Positions 43,647 through 53,269 are shown, numbered from the stretch's first letter. The stretch: DNA of 64,000 nt from Arthrobacter sp. MAHUQ-56 (GCF_019710585.1 NZ_JAIFZQ010000021.1:1-64000); one strand, 5' to 3'. A program made the numbers and translations. The notes: generated from the letters alone by a model not told the origin.

Positions 43647-44546
43647 TCAGCGGCCGCCGAATCCTCCCATGCTGACGCCTTTGACCAGCTGGCGCTGCAG
43701 GAGGATCACGACCAACAGGCTGGGGATCACGGCTACGGTTGCGGCGGCCATCAAGGGCCCCCAGTCCGTTCCGCGTTCGCCGGAGAACATGGACAGGCCA
43801 AGCGGGATCGTGGCCCGGGAGACGTCATTGATGACGATCAGAGGCCACAGGAAGCTGCTCCAGTAATCGATGAAGCTGAACACAGCCACCACTGCGAGCG
43901 GCGCGCGGACCAGTGGCAGGATGACGCTCCACAGGATCCGGAGGGACCCGGCACCGTCTATCCGCGCGGCTTCTTCGAATTCGACCGGTAGGGAAAGCAG
44001 GAACTGCCGGATGAGGAACGCACCGAACGCACCGAACGCGAACGGAACGATAAGCGCCGGAAGGGAATTCACCTGGTCCAGCTTGTTCATCATGATGTAC
44101 AGCGGGATGACCAGCACCTCCTGCGGCAGCACCAAGGTGCCCAGGAATACAAGGAACAGCTTGTCGCGGTGCTTGAACTGCAGCCGCGCGAAGGCATAGG
44201 CGGACAGCAGCGACACCACGGTGGTCAGGGCTGCCCCGGCAATGGACACCAGGAAGCTGTTGGCGATCACCTGCGCGAACGGTATGGCAGTCCAGGCGGT
44301 CACGTAGTTGGACCACTCCACGCGGGAAGCCAGGAAGTTGGAACCCGTGGAGAAGACCTCGGAAGTCGGCTTCAGGGATGTGGCCACCATCCAGAGGAAC
44401 GGGAAGAAGAAAATGAGGCCTGCAAGGATAATGGCTGCCCTGCTGATGTAGGTTCCCGGCCGCTTCTTCCTGCGACGCGCAGGGGGTTGGCTTTTCAAGG
44501 TGCCGATGTTCGGGGTGGCACCTTTGGCCATCGTTTCAGTTGTCAT
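43647..44546 (-). CDS. sugar ABC transporter permease (fucoside importer)
   Basis: 299 aa, six transmembrane segments; the EAA loop reads EFEEAARIDGAGSLRILWSV. ATG 44546 lies inside the end of the partner permease gene (11-bp overlap), which fixes translational coupling. It follows a polar, basic N-terminal tail. Confidence 0.87.
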   Translation of the reverse strand: MTTETMAKGATPNIGTLKSQPPARRRKKRPGTYISRAAIILAGLIFFFPFLWMVATSLKPTSEVFSTGSNFLASRVEWSNYVTAWTAIPFAQVIANSFLVSIAGAALTTVVSLLSAYAFARLQFKHRDKLFLVFLGTLVLPQEVLVIPLYIMMNKLDQVNSLPALIVPFAFGAFGAFLIRQFLLSLPVEFEEAARIDGAGSLRILWSVILPLVRAPLAVVAVFSFIDYWSSFLWPLIVINDVSRATIPLGLSMFSGERGTDWGPLMAAATVAVIPSLLVVILLQRQLVKGVSMGGFGGR

Positions 44547-45456
44547 AGTTGACCAGCCTCTTCTGCTGGGAGAACTGCAGTGCGGTGATAAGCATGACGA
44601 TCACAAACAGCGCCCATGCCAGCGCCGAGGCATAGCCAAGCTTGTCGAAGGAGAATCCGTTGCGGTACAGGTAGAGCACGATGGTGTTGGTTGATTCACC
44701 GGGCCCGCCCAGTGTGAGCAGGTATGGCTGGGTGAAGACTTTGAAGGCTCCGATGATGGTCATCACCGTGCAGAAGAAAAGCGACGGCGACAGCATCGGC
44801 AGCACCACGCGGAAGAACCGTTGCCATGCCCCGGCACCGTCAATACGCGCCGCTTCCAGCAGGTTAGGTGAAATCCCGTTGAGCCCCGCGCCGAGGACGA
44901 TGATGTTGTAGCCGATTCCCTGCCAGAGGGACATGGCGATCAGCGAGCCCATGGCCAACTGGCTGTTGCTGAGCCAGGACGGTCCGTGGATGCCGAAGTT
45001 GGCCAGGAAGCTGTTGACGACGCCGTCATCGGTAAGCATGAGCCGCCATACCAGCGCGTTGGCAACCATCGGCGTGACAACCGGGATGAAGAACAGGACC
45101 CGGAAGAACGGGCCCCAGCTCCCCAGGCTGTGCAGCCACGTAGATACCCCCAGCGCCAGGACGAGATTCAGCACGGTGTAGCAGACAGCGAAGAACAACG
45201 TGTTGCCCAGGACCGTCCAAAAGACCGGGTCCCCTGCCAGCATGCGGGTGTAGTTTTCCAGTCCGACGAATTTGGGGGTACCGAACAGGGGCCAGTCGAA
45301 CAGGCTGATCACCAGGGAGGCGATGAGCGGAACCACGATGAAGATGAGGAACCCCAGCATGCCGGGGGCAAGGTACACAGCGGCGAGCTTCCCGTGGCCG
45401 GTAACCCTGGCCGGCTTCTTTGCGTTTTTCACGGCGAGCGTCGGTATAGCAGTCAT
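44536..45456 (-). CDS. sugar ABC transporter permease (fucoside importer)
   Basis: 306 aa with six transmembrane segments and EAA loop NLLEAARIDGAGAWQRFFRV. It lies 57 bases after the binding-protein gene and overlaps the second permease. MalF-type partner of the carbohydrate-uptake-1 family. Confidence 0.87.
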   Translation of the reverse strand: MTAIPTLAVKNAKKPARVTGHGKLAAVYLAPGMLGFLIFIVVPLIASLVISLFDWPLFGTPKFVGLENYTRMLAGDPVFWTVLGNTLFFAVCYTVLNLVLALGVSTWLHSLGSWGPFFRVLFFIPVVTPMVANALVWRLMLTDDGVVNSFLANFGIHGPSWLSNSQLAMGSLIAMSLWQGIGYNIIVLGAGLNGISPNLLEAARIDGAGAWQRFFRVVLPMLSPSLFFCTVMTIIGAFKVFTQPYLLTLGGPGESTNTIVLYLYRNGFSFDKLGYASALAWALFVIVMLITALQFSQQKRLVNYDN

Positions 45457-45513
45457 CGTTGACCTATTCCTTGAGCGGGGCAGGCTCCGGGAATGGAGCC
45501 CGCCCCCGGAGGA

Positions 45514-46767
45514 TTACTTGGCTGAGTTGGCGATGGTGGAGAGGATTTCCTGGGCTGACTTGCTGCCGCGGAACCCGTCGCCGGAGTACTGCGTGAAGTT
45601 CGTTTCCACCTGGTTCCAGGTGGGCGTCGTCACCAAAGGCCGGCCCGACTTCAGCAGCGCTTCGACCACTGCGACGTCGGCCGCGGGCTTGTTTCCGGCC
45701 CAGTCCTTGATCGCGGATTCCACGGACGGTACCGTCCCGCGTGCTGCCCCGACGGCTCCGACCACCTCGGGCGTCGTAATCTTCATGATGTTCTTGAAGG
45801 CCGTTTCCTTGTCCTTGCAGGACGCCGCGATGGCGAATGCGGAGCCTTGGATCATTCCGATGCTTTGCCCCGAGGTCGAAGGAACGACGGCGATACCCAC
45901 CTTGCCCTGCGTCTTCGTGGTCAGCGTGTCGTACATCCAGGGGCCGTCGATGATCATGGCCGCCTTGCCGCTCATGAACTGCTGCTCGGGAACATCGCTG
46001 CCGTCCGACGCCTGCGGAGGCGCCGCCACCTTTTCCTTGGCGGCCAGGTCAAAAGCGAACTGCTGGTCCTGCACGAGACCCTGGTTGGTCAGGTCCAGCT
46101 TCCCGTCCTTGACCGGTTCGTTGCCGTTGGCAAAGGCCAATGGCAAGCCTGGGCCGGCGCCGAAGCCCGGCGGAACGGCCAGGCCCGTGACGCCATCCTT
46201 CGTCAGCGCCTTCAGGTCGGACGTGAACTGGGCGGTGGTGTAATTGAGCGTTGGTTCCTTCACTCCTGCTGCGGACAGGAGGTCCTTGTTGTAGTAGAGG
46301 ACTACCGGCTCGGCGTCGTACGGGATGCCGCGGAGGCTTCCGTCCACCGTCAAGCCGTCAATCATCGCCTTGTTGTACATGGACACGTCAACGTTGTTGC
46401 TCTTGACCATGTCGTCAAGCGGCACCGTCAGGTCCTTGAGCTCCTGCGCACGGGCTGCCTGGGTGGTGATGATGCACGGCGCACCGGAACTGGACAACCG
46501 CGTCTTCACTTTGGTCCAGTAGTCGTTGAAGCTGGGGCCCTCGAGCGTGAGGTCGAACGCGGGGTCTTTCTTCTTGGCCGCGTCGACGAAGGCCTGCCAT
46601 TGTGCCCGGTCGTTTTCATTGCTGATCCATGTGTACATCGAGGAGGCTTCCTTGCCCCCGTCGGATGATGAACCTGCGCTTGAACCGCAGGCACTCAAGG
46701 TGCCCGCCGCGAGGGCTGCCGCCGCTGCCGCTGTCAGCAGGCGGCCGGTAACGCGTTTGTTCGACAC
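45514..46767 (-). CDS. ABC transporter substrate-binding lipoprotein (fucose/fucoside)
   Basis: 417 aa; signal with lipobox LSACGS near residue 27. Family-1 sugar-binding pattern (YTWISNENDRAQWQAFVDAA, then GIPYDAEPVVLYYNKDLLSAAG). First gene of the importer-fucosidase operon. The ligand is inferred from the fucosidase and the fucose-degradation genes next door. Confidence 0.85.
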   Translation of the reverse strand: MSNKRVTGRLLTAAAAAALAAGTLSACGSSAGSSSDGGKEASSMYTWISNENDRAQWQAFVDAAKKKDPAFDLTLEGPSFNDYWTKVKTRLSSSGAPCIITTQAARAQELKDLTVPLDDMVKSNNVDVSMYNKAMIDGLTVDGSLRGIPYDAEPVVLYYNKDLLSAAGVKEPTLNYTTAQFTSDLKALTKDGVTGLAVPPGFGAGPGLPLAFANGNEPVKDGKLDLTNQGLVQDQQFAFDLAAKEKVAAPPQASDGSDVPEQQFMSGKAAMIIDGPWMYDTLTTKTQGKVGIAVVPSTSGQSIGMIQGSAFAIAASCKDKETAFKNIMKITTPEVVGAVGAARGTVPSVESAIKDWAGNKPAADVAVVEALLKSGRPLVTTPTWNQVETNFTQYSGDGFRGSKSAQEILSTIANSAK

Positions 46768-46891
46768 GATGATGTCCTTTCATAGCTGGGGACAAGGGCT
46801 GCCCGGCGACGTCCTCGTGGCCTGCCTGGTGTGATGTGCGCAACCCTCGTTCCAACAGAATGACCCGGGCCATCTCAGTAAGTCAAGGAAT

Positions 46892-46899
46892 CATCTGAT
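46892..46899. promoter_or_regulatory. putative GntR half-site upstream of the importer operon
   Basis: CATCTGAT occurs 125 bases before the binding-protein start and is identical to the core of the 13-bp repeats in the divergent fucD promoter region, suggesting control by the same regulator. It is a short match. Confidence 0.4.
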
Positions 46900-46980
46900 C
46901 TTTTATCGAAAATCTGAACTGGAATGCCAACGAATCGCGACTTTCACAGGTTTTTTGATGACAAGATCAGACGAATAGCC

Positions 46981-47760
46981 CTACGATGCGCTTTCCTCAT
47001 CACTGAGGACCGCCTCGGTATCCCGCACCTCTCCCGCAAGGTCCGGTTCGGGGATGGCAGTGACATAATCCTCCACCGCGTACAGGTGGTTGGCCATCCG
47101 CGTCCGGGCGCGGTCCACATCATGCCGGCGCAGGGCTTCCAGGATGCCGAGGTGTTCGCGGTGCGTGGCCAGCAGGCCCTCACTGTCGTGGATGGACCGC
47201 CACATCCGTCCCCGGATGGTGTTGGTGGACACCGTCTCGATCAACGCGGACAGCACATGGTTGGCAGATGCCTCCGCGATCAACCGGTGAAATTCCACGT
47301 CGCACTGCATCGCCGCTTCATGCTGGACCGGTGCCGCGTGGATTGCGGAATGGGCGCGCTCCAGGATGCGTTCAGCCTGATCCAGCTGGTCTTTCCCGAT
47401 GCAGATCGCCGCAGCGGCAGCCGCCTCTGTCTCCAAGGCCCTGCGGACAGTGTGCACCTGGTTTGCCCGCTCCCCGTCCTGGAGCCCCACCCAGAATTCC
47501 ATGGCAGACAGGAGGGCCGAGGGTTCCAGCCGGGTCACGAAGGTTCCGGCACCTTGCTTGGTTTCCAGGATGCCCATGGTAGAGAGTGCGCGTACACCCT
47601 CGCGGAGCGAGCCGCGCGATACCTGCAGCTCTGCGGCGAGGTCCTTCTCGACGGGTAGCCGGTCGCCCGGCCGAAGCCGACGGGAGGACAGCATCCGCTT
47701 GACGCCCGTGATCACCACGTCGGTCTGGGACATCGAACCATTGGTTGCGCCGCTCGTCAT
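46981..47760 (-). CDS. FadR-type GntR regulator of the L-fucose locus
   Basis: 259 aa. GntR winged helix (LRPGDRLPVEKDLAAELQVS, then RGSLREGVRALSTMGILETK) and an all-helical FCD ligand domain (CDVEFHRLIAEASANHVL; His residues at metal positions). It stands between the importer operon and the divergent catabolic operon. ATCTGAT-containing repeats are present on both sides. The effector is likely fucose, fuconate or a later acid intermediate (inference). Confidence 0.87.
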   Translation of the reverse strand: MTSGATNGSMSQTDVVITGVKRMLSSRRLRPGDRLPVEKDLAAELQVSRGSLREGVRALSTMGILETKQGAGTFVTRLEPSALLSAMEFWVGLQDGERANQVHTVRRALETEAAAAAAICIGKDQLDQAERILERAHSAIHAAPVQHEAAMQCDVEFHRLIAEASANHVLSALIETVSTNTIRGRMWRSIHDSEGLLATHREHLGILEALRRHDVDRARTRMANHLYAVEDYVTAIPEPDLAGEVRDTEAVLSDEESAS

Positions 47761-47816
47761 AGCTGCCGCCCTTCATTGTGTTTCATAAGCAGCTTCCCAT
47801 CAGGGAAATCCACTTT

Positions 47817-47888
47817 CATCTGATGTATTGCTTGGAAAATGCATCCTGCTCCTATATTCTCATCAAATACTTCCAAATACATCAGATG
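47817..47888. promoter_or_regulatory. paired GntR operator in the fucD/regulator intergenic region
   Basis: CATCTGATGTATT (47817-47829) and its exact reverse complement AATACATCAGATG (47876-47888) frame a 46-base segment carrying a possible -10 TATATT (about 47854). The geometry suggests two sites bound at once, shutting off both directions. Confidence 0.6.
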
Positions 47889-47943
47889 ACGCTGGCATCG
47901 TTGCTGAGTGTCATCTTCATAGCCTGAATCTGGAGGGCTCACG

Positions 47944-49329
47944 ATGCCACGCATCACCGGTTTTGACGTATTTGACGTGCGGTTTCCCACCTCGCTGTCC
48001 GCGGATGGCTCGGATGCCATGAATAAGAACGGGGACTATTCTGCCGCCTACATAGTGCTGAGGACCGATGACCCGGCCGTGTACGGCTGCGGGTTTACCT
48101 TCACCATTGGCCGCGGCAATGAAGTCTGCGCCGCGGCCATGGAATTGCGGGCCCGTCCCCTGATCGGACAGGATACGGACTCCATCGGCCGGAACCTCGG
48201 GGAGACGTACAGGGACCTGAAGCGCGATTCCCAGCTGCGCTGGCTCGGGCCGGACAAGGGGGTGGAGCACCTCGCCCTCGGGGCTGTGATGAATGCAGTG
48301 TGGGACCTCGCAGCGAGGACCGCGGGTAAACCCTTGTGGCGCCTCCTGGTGGACATGACCCCGGAGCAGATTGTTGACGCGGCCGACCTGACCTATCTCT
48401 CGGATGCCCTTACCCGCGACGAGGCACTGGGCCTGTTGGCACGCCTGGCACCGAGCCGGGAGGAGCGCATCCGGCAGCTGGCCCAAACCGGTTACCCGTG
48501 CTACACCACCTCGGCAGGTTGGCTGGGGTACTCGGACGAGAAGCTCCGGCGGCTTTGCCAGGAGGCGGTGGACCAGGGCTACCGCCACATCAAGCTGAAA
48601 GTGGGCGCTTCCCTGGAGGACGACATCCGCCGCCTCGGCATCGCGCGTGAAGTCATCGGCCCTGCCGGCAACCTCATGATCGACGCAAACCAGGTATGGG
48701 ATGTCCCCCAGGCCATCGACTGGGTCAAGCAGCTTTCCGAGTTCAACCCCCTATGGATCGAGGAACCCACCAGCCCGGACGATATCCTCGGCCACGCTGA
48801 AATCCGCCGGGCGGTCCAGCCGATCGGAGTAGCCACGGGCGAACACGGCATGAACCGAGTCCTCTTCAAGCAACTTTTCCAGGCCGGGGCCATCGACTAC
48901 TGCCAGCTGGATGCCTGCCGACTGGCCAGCGTCAACGAAGTACTCGCCGTCCAGCTGATGGCCGCCAAGTTTGGCATCCCCGTCTGCCCCCACGCCGGCG
49001 GGGTGGGGCTGTGCGAACTGGTCCAGCACCTGTCCATCTTCGACTTCATCGCCGTCTCGGGAGACCTCACCGGACGCGTCACGGAGTTCGTGGACCACCT
49101 GCACGAACACTTCGTGGACCCGTGCATCATCAGGGACGGCGCCTATGTCATGCCGGCAAACCCGGGGTACTCAGCCGAACTGAAAGAGCAGACGCTGCAG
49201 GAATACGCCTTCCCCTACGGGAGCTACTGGGCAGGAACCGACCCCGGCCGGGCTGAACAGGCCTGGCGGGCCGGCAACGAAGCAGGCCGGGTCGCTTTTG
49301 CGAGCGCTCGGCGGCAGGTGGAGGCATGA
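47944..49329 (+). CDS. L-fuconate dehydratase (enolase superfamily)
   Basis: 461 aa, slightly longer than the 430-440 typical of the family. Catalytic Lys217/Lys219 in HIKLKVG, metal ligands Asp247 (LMIDANQVW), Glu273 (WIEEPTSPDD) and Glu300 (ATGEHGMNR), and His350 in VCPHAGGVGL match L-fuconate dehydratase of the mandelate-racemase group. It converts L-fuconate to 2-keto-3-deoxy-L-fuconate. The next gene overlaps it (ATGA), and the operon continues with five further fucose enzymes. Confidence 0.88.
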   Translation: MPRITGFDVFDVRFPTSLSADGSDAMNKNGDYSAAYIVLRTDDPAVYGCGFTFTIGRGNEVCAAAMELRARPLIGQDTDSIGRNLGETYRDLKRDSQLRWLGPDKGVEHLALGAVMNAVWDLAARTAGKPLWRLLVDMTPEQIVDAADLTYLSDALTRDEALGLLARLAPSREERIRQLAQTGYPCYTTSAGWLGYSDEKLRRLCQEAVDQGYRHIKLKVGASLEDDIRRLGIAREVIGPAGNLMIDANQVWDVPQAIDWVKQLSEFNPLWIEEPTSPDDILGHAEIRRAVQPIGVATGEHGMNRVLFKQLFQAGAIDYCQLDACRLASVNEVLAVQLMAAKFGIPVCPHAGGVGLCELVQHLSIFDFIAVSGDLTGRVTEFVDHLHEHFVDPCIIRDGAYVMPANPGYSAELKEQTLQEYAFPYGSYWAGTDPGRAEQAWRAGNEAGRVAFASARRQVEA

Positions 49330-49754
49330 TCAATTACACCCTCACCCATCCGGGCCTTTTGGCTGCGCTTGCCGAGTCAGGCCACGGCTCCCAAATCCTG
49401 GTTGCTGACGCCAACTACCCGCACAACACCGGTGCACCCGCGTCCGCCCGCCGGATTGCCCTGAACCTGCGGCCCGGCCTGCTGACCATCGACCAGATCC
49501 TTGAGGTGCTCATCGACGCCGTCCCGCTGGAGGCGGCGGAGGTGATGACTCCGCCGGACGGTAACTGGACGGACGCCGTCAAGGGCTACGAACGCGCCCT
49601 GGGCACGAAGGTGCCCATCACCTCCCACCAGCGCTTCGACTTCTACGACGCCGCACGCTCGCCGAATGTCGCCGTCGTCATTGCCAGCGGGGACACCCGG
49701 CACTATGCGAACCTCCTGCTGACGATCGGTGTCCGGCCCGATGGGACGTCGTGA
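49326..49754 (+). CDS. fucU: L-fucose mutarotase (FucU/RbsD family)
   Basis: 142 aa. LTHPGLLAALAESGHGSQIL and VADANYP near the N-terminus contain the His and Asp of FucU, and RFDFYDAARSPNVAVVIASG near the end matches the family. It interconverts alpha- and beta-L-fucose so that the dehydrogenase receives its preferred anomer. Start and stop overlap both neighbours. Confidence 0.87.
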   Translation: MINYTLTHPGLLAALAESGHGSQILVADANYPHNTGAPASARRIALNLRPGLLTIDQILEVLIDAVPLEAAEVMTPPDGNWTDAVKGYERALGTKVPITSHQRFDFYDAARSPNVAVVIASGDTRHYANLLLTIGVRPDGTS

Positions 49755-50644
49755 TGAGGGCGCCTTCATTGCGGGTCATCGATTCGCACGTCCACGTCTG
49801 GGATCCCGCCGGGCTCGACTACACCTGGCTGGAGGATGCGCCCACCCTGAACAAGCCGTTCCTTCCCCAAGACCTCCCGCACACCGGGGCAAACACCCGT
49901 GCTGCCGTTTTTGTCCAGGCCGACTGCCGTAATGACCAGGCCCTGCAGGAAGTGGACTGGGTATCGGGCCTGCACGCTGGCTGGCCGCAGCTGGCGGGGA
50001 TTGTGGCCTTCGCCCCCATCAGCCGCGGTGACGCGGTAGCGGAGGACCTGGACCAGCTGCTGGAACGCCCCCTGGTACGGGGCGTCAGGCAGCTGTTCCA
50101 GGACCGGGACGCATCATTCATGGTGGACCCCAAGACGCTGGCCGGTGCACGGCAGGTGGCGGCGTCCGGGCTGGTATTCGATGCGTGCATCCGTGCCGGA
50201 CAGCTCGGCGCCCTGGCGGAATTTGCCTGCCGCGTCCCTGAACTGCTGATTGTGTTGGACCACATGGGCAAGCCCCCTCTGGCCAGTGGCGACTTGGCGG
50301 CTTGGAGCAGGGGGATGCGCGAACTGGCCGGGCGCCCCAACGTCACCGTCAAGATTTCCGGGGCCGGCGCCGAAGCCGACCCGCAGCGTCCGCTGGCGCC
50401 TCAGGCACAGCCCGTCATCCAGGAAACACTGCGGCTTTTCGGTGCGGAGCGCTGCATGATCGGCAGCGACTTTCCCGTCTCGGTGACAAGCCCTGCCGCT
50501 TACCAGGACTGGATCACCATTGTGGAAGAGTCGATGGCAGGTGCTTCCGACGGCGAGCGCGCCAGCGTCACGCACCGGACGGCAGCCCGCGTCTACCAGC
50601 TCACGGAAGAGCCAGGACAGGCCCCCGACCAGGAGAAGGACTGA
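49754..50644 (+). CDS. amidohydrolase-family L-fucono-lactonase
   Basis: 296 aa from the ATG overlapping the fucU stop; GTG 49751 is an alternative. COG3618-type metal hydrolase: VIDSHVHVWDPAGLDYTWLE, VLDHMGKPP and CMIGSDFPVS give the metal and catalytic residues. It opens L-fucono-lactone to L-fuconate, the step between dehydrogenase and dehydratase. Confidence 0.85.
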   Translation: MRAPSLRVIDSHVHVWDPAGLDYTWLEDAPTLNKPFLPQDLPHTGANTRAAVFVQADCRNDQALQEVDWVSGLHAGWPQLAGIVAFAPISRGDAVAEDLDQLLERPLVRGVRQLFQDRDASFMVDPKTLAGARQVAASGLVFDACIRAGQLGALAEFACRVPELLIVLDHMGKPPLASGDLAAWSRGMRELAGRPNVTVKISGAGAEADPQRPLAPQAQPVIQETLRLFGAERCMIGSDFPVSVTSPAAYQDWITIVEESMAGASDGERASVTHRTAARVYQLTEEPGQAPDQEKD

Positions 50645-50646
50645 TC

Positions 50647-51615
50647 ATGCAAGAAACCCGCACCATCCCCGGCACGGACGTCCTGCTGCCGGTGCTCGGC
50701 TTCGGCGGGGCCCCCATCGGCAACCTCTACCGGCAGGTCCCGGAGCAGGAGGCGGTGGACGCCGTCAGCGCGGCCTGGGAGGGCGGCGTCCGCTATTTCG
50801 ATACCGCCCCGCACTACGGGCTGGGGCTCTCGGAACGCCGCCTGGGCGCCGCGCTCGCAGGGCAGGACCGCGACAGTTACGTGCTCAGCACGAAGATCGG
50901 GCGGCTCCTGCGCCCCAACCCGTCCCCGCAGGGCAAGGACACCGAGGGCTTCGACGTCCCGGACGACCTCATCCGGGTCCGCGACTACTCCCGCGACGGA
51001 GTGCTGCGCTCCATCGAGGAAAGCCTGCAGCGGCTGGGGACCGACCGGATCGACATCGTCTACATCCACGACCCTGACGACTACTGGACCGAGGCCGTGG
51101 AGGGCGCCGCCCCGGCGCTGTCCGCCCTGCGGGACGAAGGGGTCATCAGGGCCTGGGGCGCAGGCATGAACCAATCCGGGATGCTCCACAGGTTCGTCAC
51201 CGAAACGGACATCGACGTTGTCATGCTCGCGGGCCGGTACACGCTCCTTGAGCAGGGTGCAGCACAGGACCTGCTTCCTGCCTGCCTGGAGCGCGGGGTT
51301 GGCGTGGTGAACGTCGGTGTCTTCAATTCGGGCCTGCTGTCCAAGGAGCGGCCCGCGGCCAACGCCACCTATAACTACGCCCCGGCCCCGCAGGAACTGC
51401 TGGACAGGGCCAACCTGCTGGCAGACGTCTGCGAATCCCACGGCACCACGCTGCCCGCCGCCGCCCTCCACTTCCCCTACCAGCACCCCGCCGTCACCAG
51501 CGTTGTCCTTGGCATGCGGACGCCGGCACAGGTGAAGCAAAACCTGGACCTGGCCTCGCAGGCCGTCCCGGACCAGCTGTGGGCTGACCTCCGGGACCGC
51601 GGACTGATCTCCTAA
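50647..51615 (+). CDS. aldo/keto reductase, L-fucose dehydrogenase
   Basis: 322 aa after GGAGAAGGACTGATC. VLGFGGAPIGNLYRQV, YFDTAPHYGLGLSERRLGAA (catalytic Tyr), STKIGRLL (Lys) and IHDPDDY (His) define an AKR of the D-threo-aldose/L-fucose dehydrogenase group. It oxidises L-fucose at C1 with NAD(P). The missing pathway step and the operon position support this over a pyridoxal dehydrogenase. Confidence 0.85.
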   Translation: MQETRTIPGTDVLLPVLGFGGAPIGNLYRQVPEQEAVDAVSAAWEGGVRYFDTAPHYGLGLSERRLGAALAGQDRDSYVLSTKIGRLLRPNPSPQGKDTEGFDVPDDLIRVRDYSRDGVLRSIEESLQRLGTDRIDIVYIHDPDDYWTEAVEGAAPALSALRDEGVIRAWGAGMNQSGMLHRFVTETDIDVVMLAGRYTLLEQGAAQDLLPACLERGVGVVNVGVFNSGLLSKERPAANATYNYAPAPQELLDRANLLADVCESHGTTLPAAALHFPYQHPAVTSVVLGMRTPAQVKQNLDLASQAVPDQLWADLRDRGLIS

Positions 51616-51653
51616 AAAGCACAATCACGTACAACCAAGAAAAGAAGAAACGA

Positions 51654-52499
51654 ATGCAATTTGCACGCATAGGTGCCCCCGGCAAGGAAGTCCCCGCCCT
51701 GCTGCACGGGAAGAAGTACTACTCCCTGGAACACGTGGCCCGGGACATCGACGCCGATTTCTGGGAATCCGACGGTCCCGGCCGCGCGGCAGCGGCGCTG
51801 GCCGCGGGGGAACTGGCGGAACTCGCCGTGGACGGCGCCCGGATCGGCGCTCCGATCGCCAGGCCGTCCTCCGTGATCTGTGTGGGCATGAACTACGCCG
51901 CGCACGCCGCCGAGTCGGGGTCTGCTCCCCCTACCGTGCCCATCATCTTCCACAAGGCCCCCAACACCGTGGCTGGCCCGTTCGATGCCGTGGCGATTCC
52001 GCGTGGTTCCACGAAGACCGACTGGGAAGTCGAACTGGGCGTGGTCATCGGCCGGCGCGCCTCGTACCTGGAATCCCCTGCGCAGGCCCGGGACTATATC
52101 GCCGGCTACGTCACCGTCAATGACCTGTCCGAGCGCACGTTCCAGCTGGAAGTGTCCGGCGGCCAATGGTCCAAGGGAAAGAGCTGTGCAGGATTTTGTC
52201 CCACCGGACCGTACCTGGTCACCCCCGATGAGGTGGATGCCGGGGACCTTCGGCTGCGCAGCTGGGTCAACGGCGAAATCCGCCAGGACTCCAGCACCCG
52301 GGACCTGATCTTCGGTGTGGAGCAGGTGATCTATGACCTGAGCCAGTTCCTGGTCCTTGAACCGGGTGACCTGGTCTGCACCGGCACCCCGGAGGGAGTA
52401 GCCCTGTCCGGGCGCTTCCCGTACCTGAAGGCCGGGGACGTCGTCGACATCGAAGTGGCGGGACTGGGCCGCCAGCGCCAGGAATTCTTCCAGGGCTAA
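51654..52499 (+). CDS. fumarylacetoacetate-hydrolase-family 2,4-diketo-3-deoxy-L-fuconate hydrolase
   Basis: 281 aa. FAH domain from about residue 70: VICVGMNYAAHAAESG, DWEVELGVVIGRRASYLESP (Glu metal ligands), TVNDLSERTFQLE and LVCTGTPEGVALSG. It cleaves the diketo acid to pyruvate and L-lactate, ending the non-phosphorylating route. Weak purine-rich ribosome site AAGAAG. Confidence 0.86.
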   Translation: MQFARIGAPGKEVPALLHGKKYYSLEHVARDIDADFWESDGPGRAAAALAAGELAELAVDGARIGAPIARPSSVICVGMNYAAHAAESGSAPPTVPIIFHKAPNTVAGPFDAVAIPRGSTKTDWEVELGVVIGRRASYLESPAQARDYIAGYVTVNDLSERTFQLEVSGGQWSKGKSCAGFCPTGPYLVTPDEVDAGDLRLRSWVNGEIRQDSSTRDLIFGVEQVIYDLSQFLVLEPGDLVCTGTPEGVALSGRFPYLKAGDVVDIEVAGLGRQRQEFFQG

Positions 52500-52516
52500 C
52501 CACGAGAGGACAAACA

Positions 52517-53269
52517 ATGGAGTTTGCGGGACTTAAGGCAATCGTCACCGGCGGAGCCTCCGGCATCGGGGCCGCGACGGCGAAACTGCTCCAGGAGCGC
52601 GGAGCCGATGTCGCCGTGCTGGACCTCAACCCGGACCAGGCGGCGGGGGTCAAAGCCATCCGCTGCGACGTCTCCGACGACGCCTCGGTCCGCCGGGCTG
52701 TCGAAGAGGCCGCGGAGCAACTGGGCGGGATCGACGTCGTGGTTAACAACGCCGGGGTGGGTGCCCAGGGCACCATCGAGGCGAACGACGACGACGAATG
52801 GCACCGCGTGTTCGACATCAACGTGCTGGGGATGGTCCGCGTTTCCAGGGCCGCCCTGCCCCACCTGCGCCGGTCCGGCCACGCGGCGATCGTGAACACG
52901 TGTTCGGTCGCAGCCACCGCAGGGCTCCCCCAGCGGGCCCTCTACAGCGCGACGAAGGGCGCCGTACTGTCACTCACCCTGGCCATGGCCGCCGACCACC
53001 TGCAGGAAGGCGTGCGGGTCAACTGCGTCAATCCGGGGACGGCAGACACCCCCTGGATCGGCAGGCTCCTCTCCAGCGCACCGGATCCCGCGGCGGAACG
53101 GGCGGCGCTGGAGGCGCGCCAGCCGCACGGGCGGCTGGTCTCCCCGGAGGAAGTGGCGGCAGCCATCGTTTACCTGGCCAGCCCGCTTTCCGGTTCCACC
53201 ACCGGAGTGGACCTTGCCGTGGATGGTGGCATGCAGGCGCTCCGGCTGCGGCCCCGCTCCGCCTCCTGA
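52517..53269 (+). CDS. SDR-family 2-keto-3-deoxy-L-fuconate dehydrogenase
   Basis: 250 aa after GAGAGGACAAACA. AIVTGGASGIGAATAKLL (NAD loop), VVNNAGVG, Ser of NTCSVAATAG and YSATKGAV with catalytic Tyr/Lys, then VNCVNPGTADTPW. The type oxidises the C4 hydroxyl of 2-keto-3-deoxy-L-fuconate. Last gene of the fucose operon. Confidence 0.87.
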   Translation: MEFAGLKAIVTGGASGIGAATAKLLQERGADVAVLDLNPDQAAGVKAIRCDVSDDASVRRAVEEAAEQLGGIDVVVNNAGVGAQGTIEANDDDEWHRVFDINVLGMVRVSRAALPHLRRSGHAAIVNTCSVAATAGLPQRALYSATKGAVLSLTLAMAADHLQEGVRVNCVNPGTADTPWIGRLLSSAPDPAAERAALEARQPHGRLVSPEEVAAAIVYLASPLSGSTTGVDLAVDGGMQALRLRPRSAS

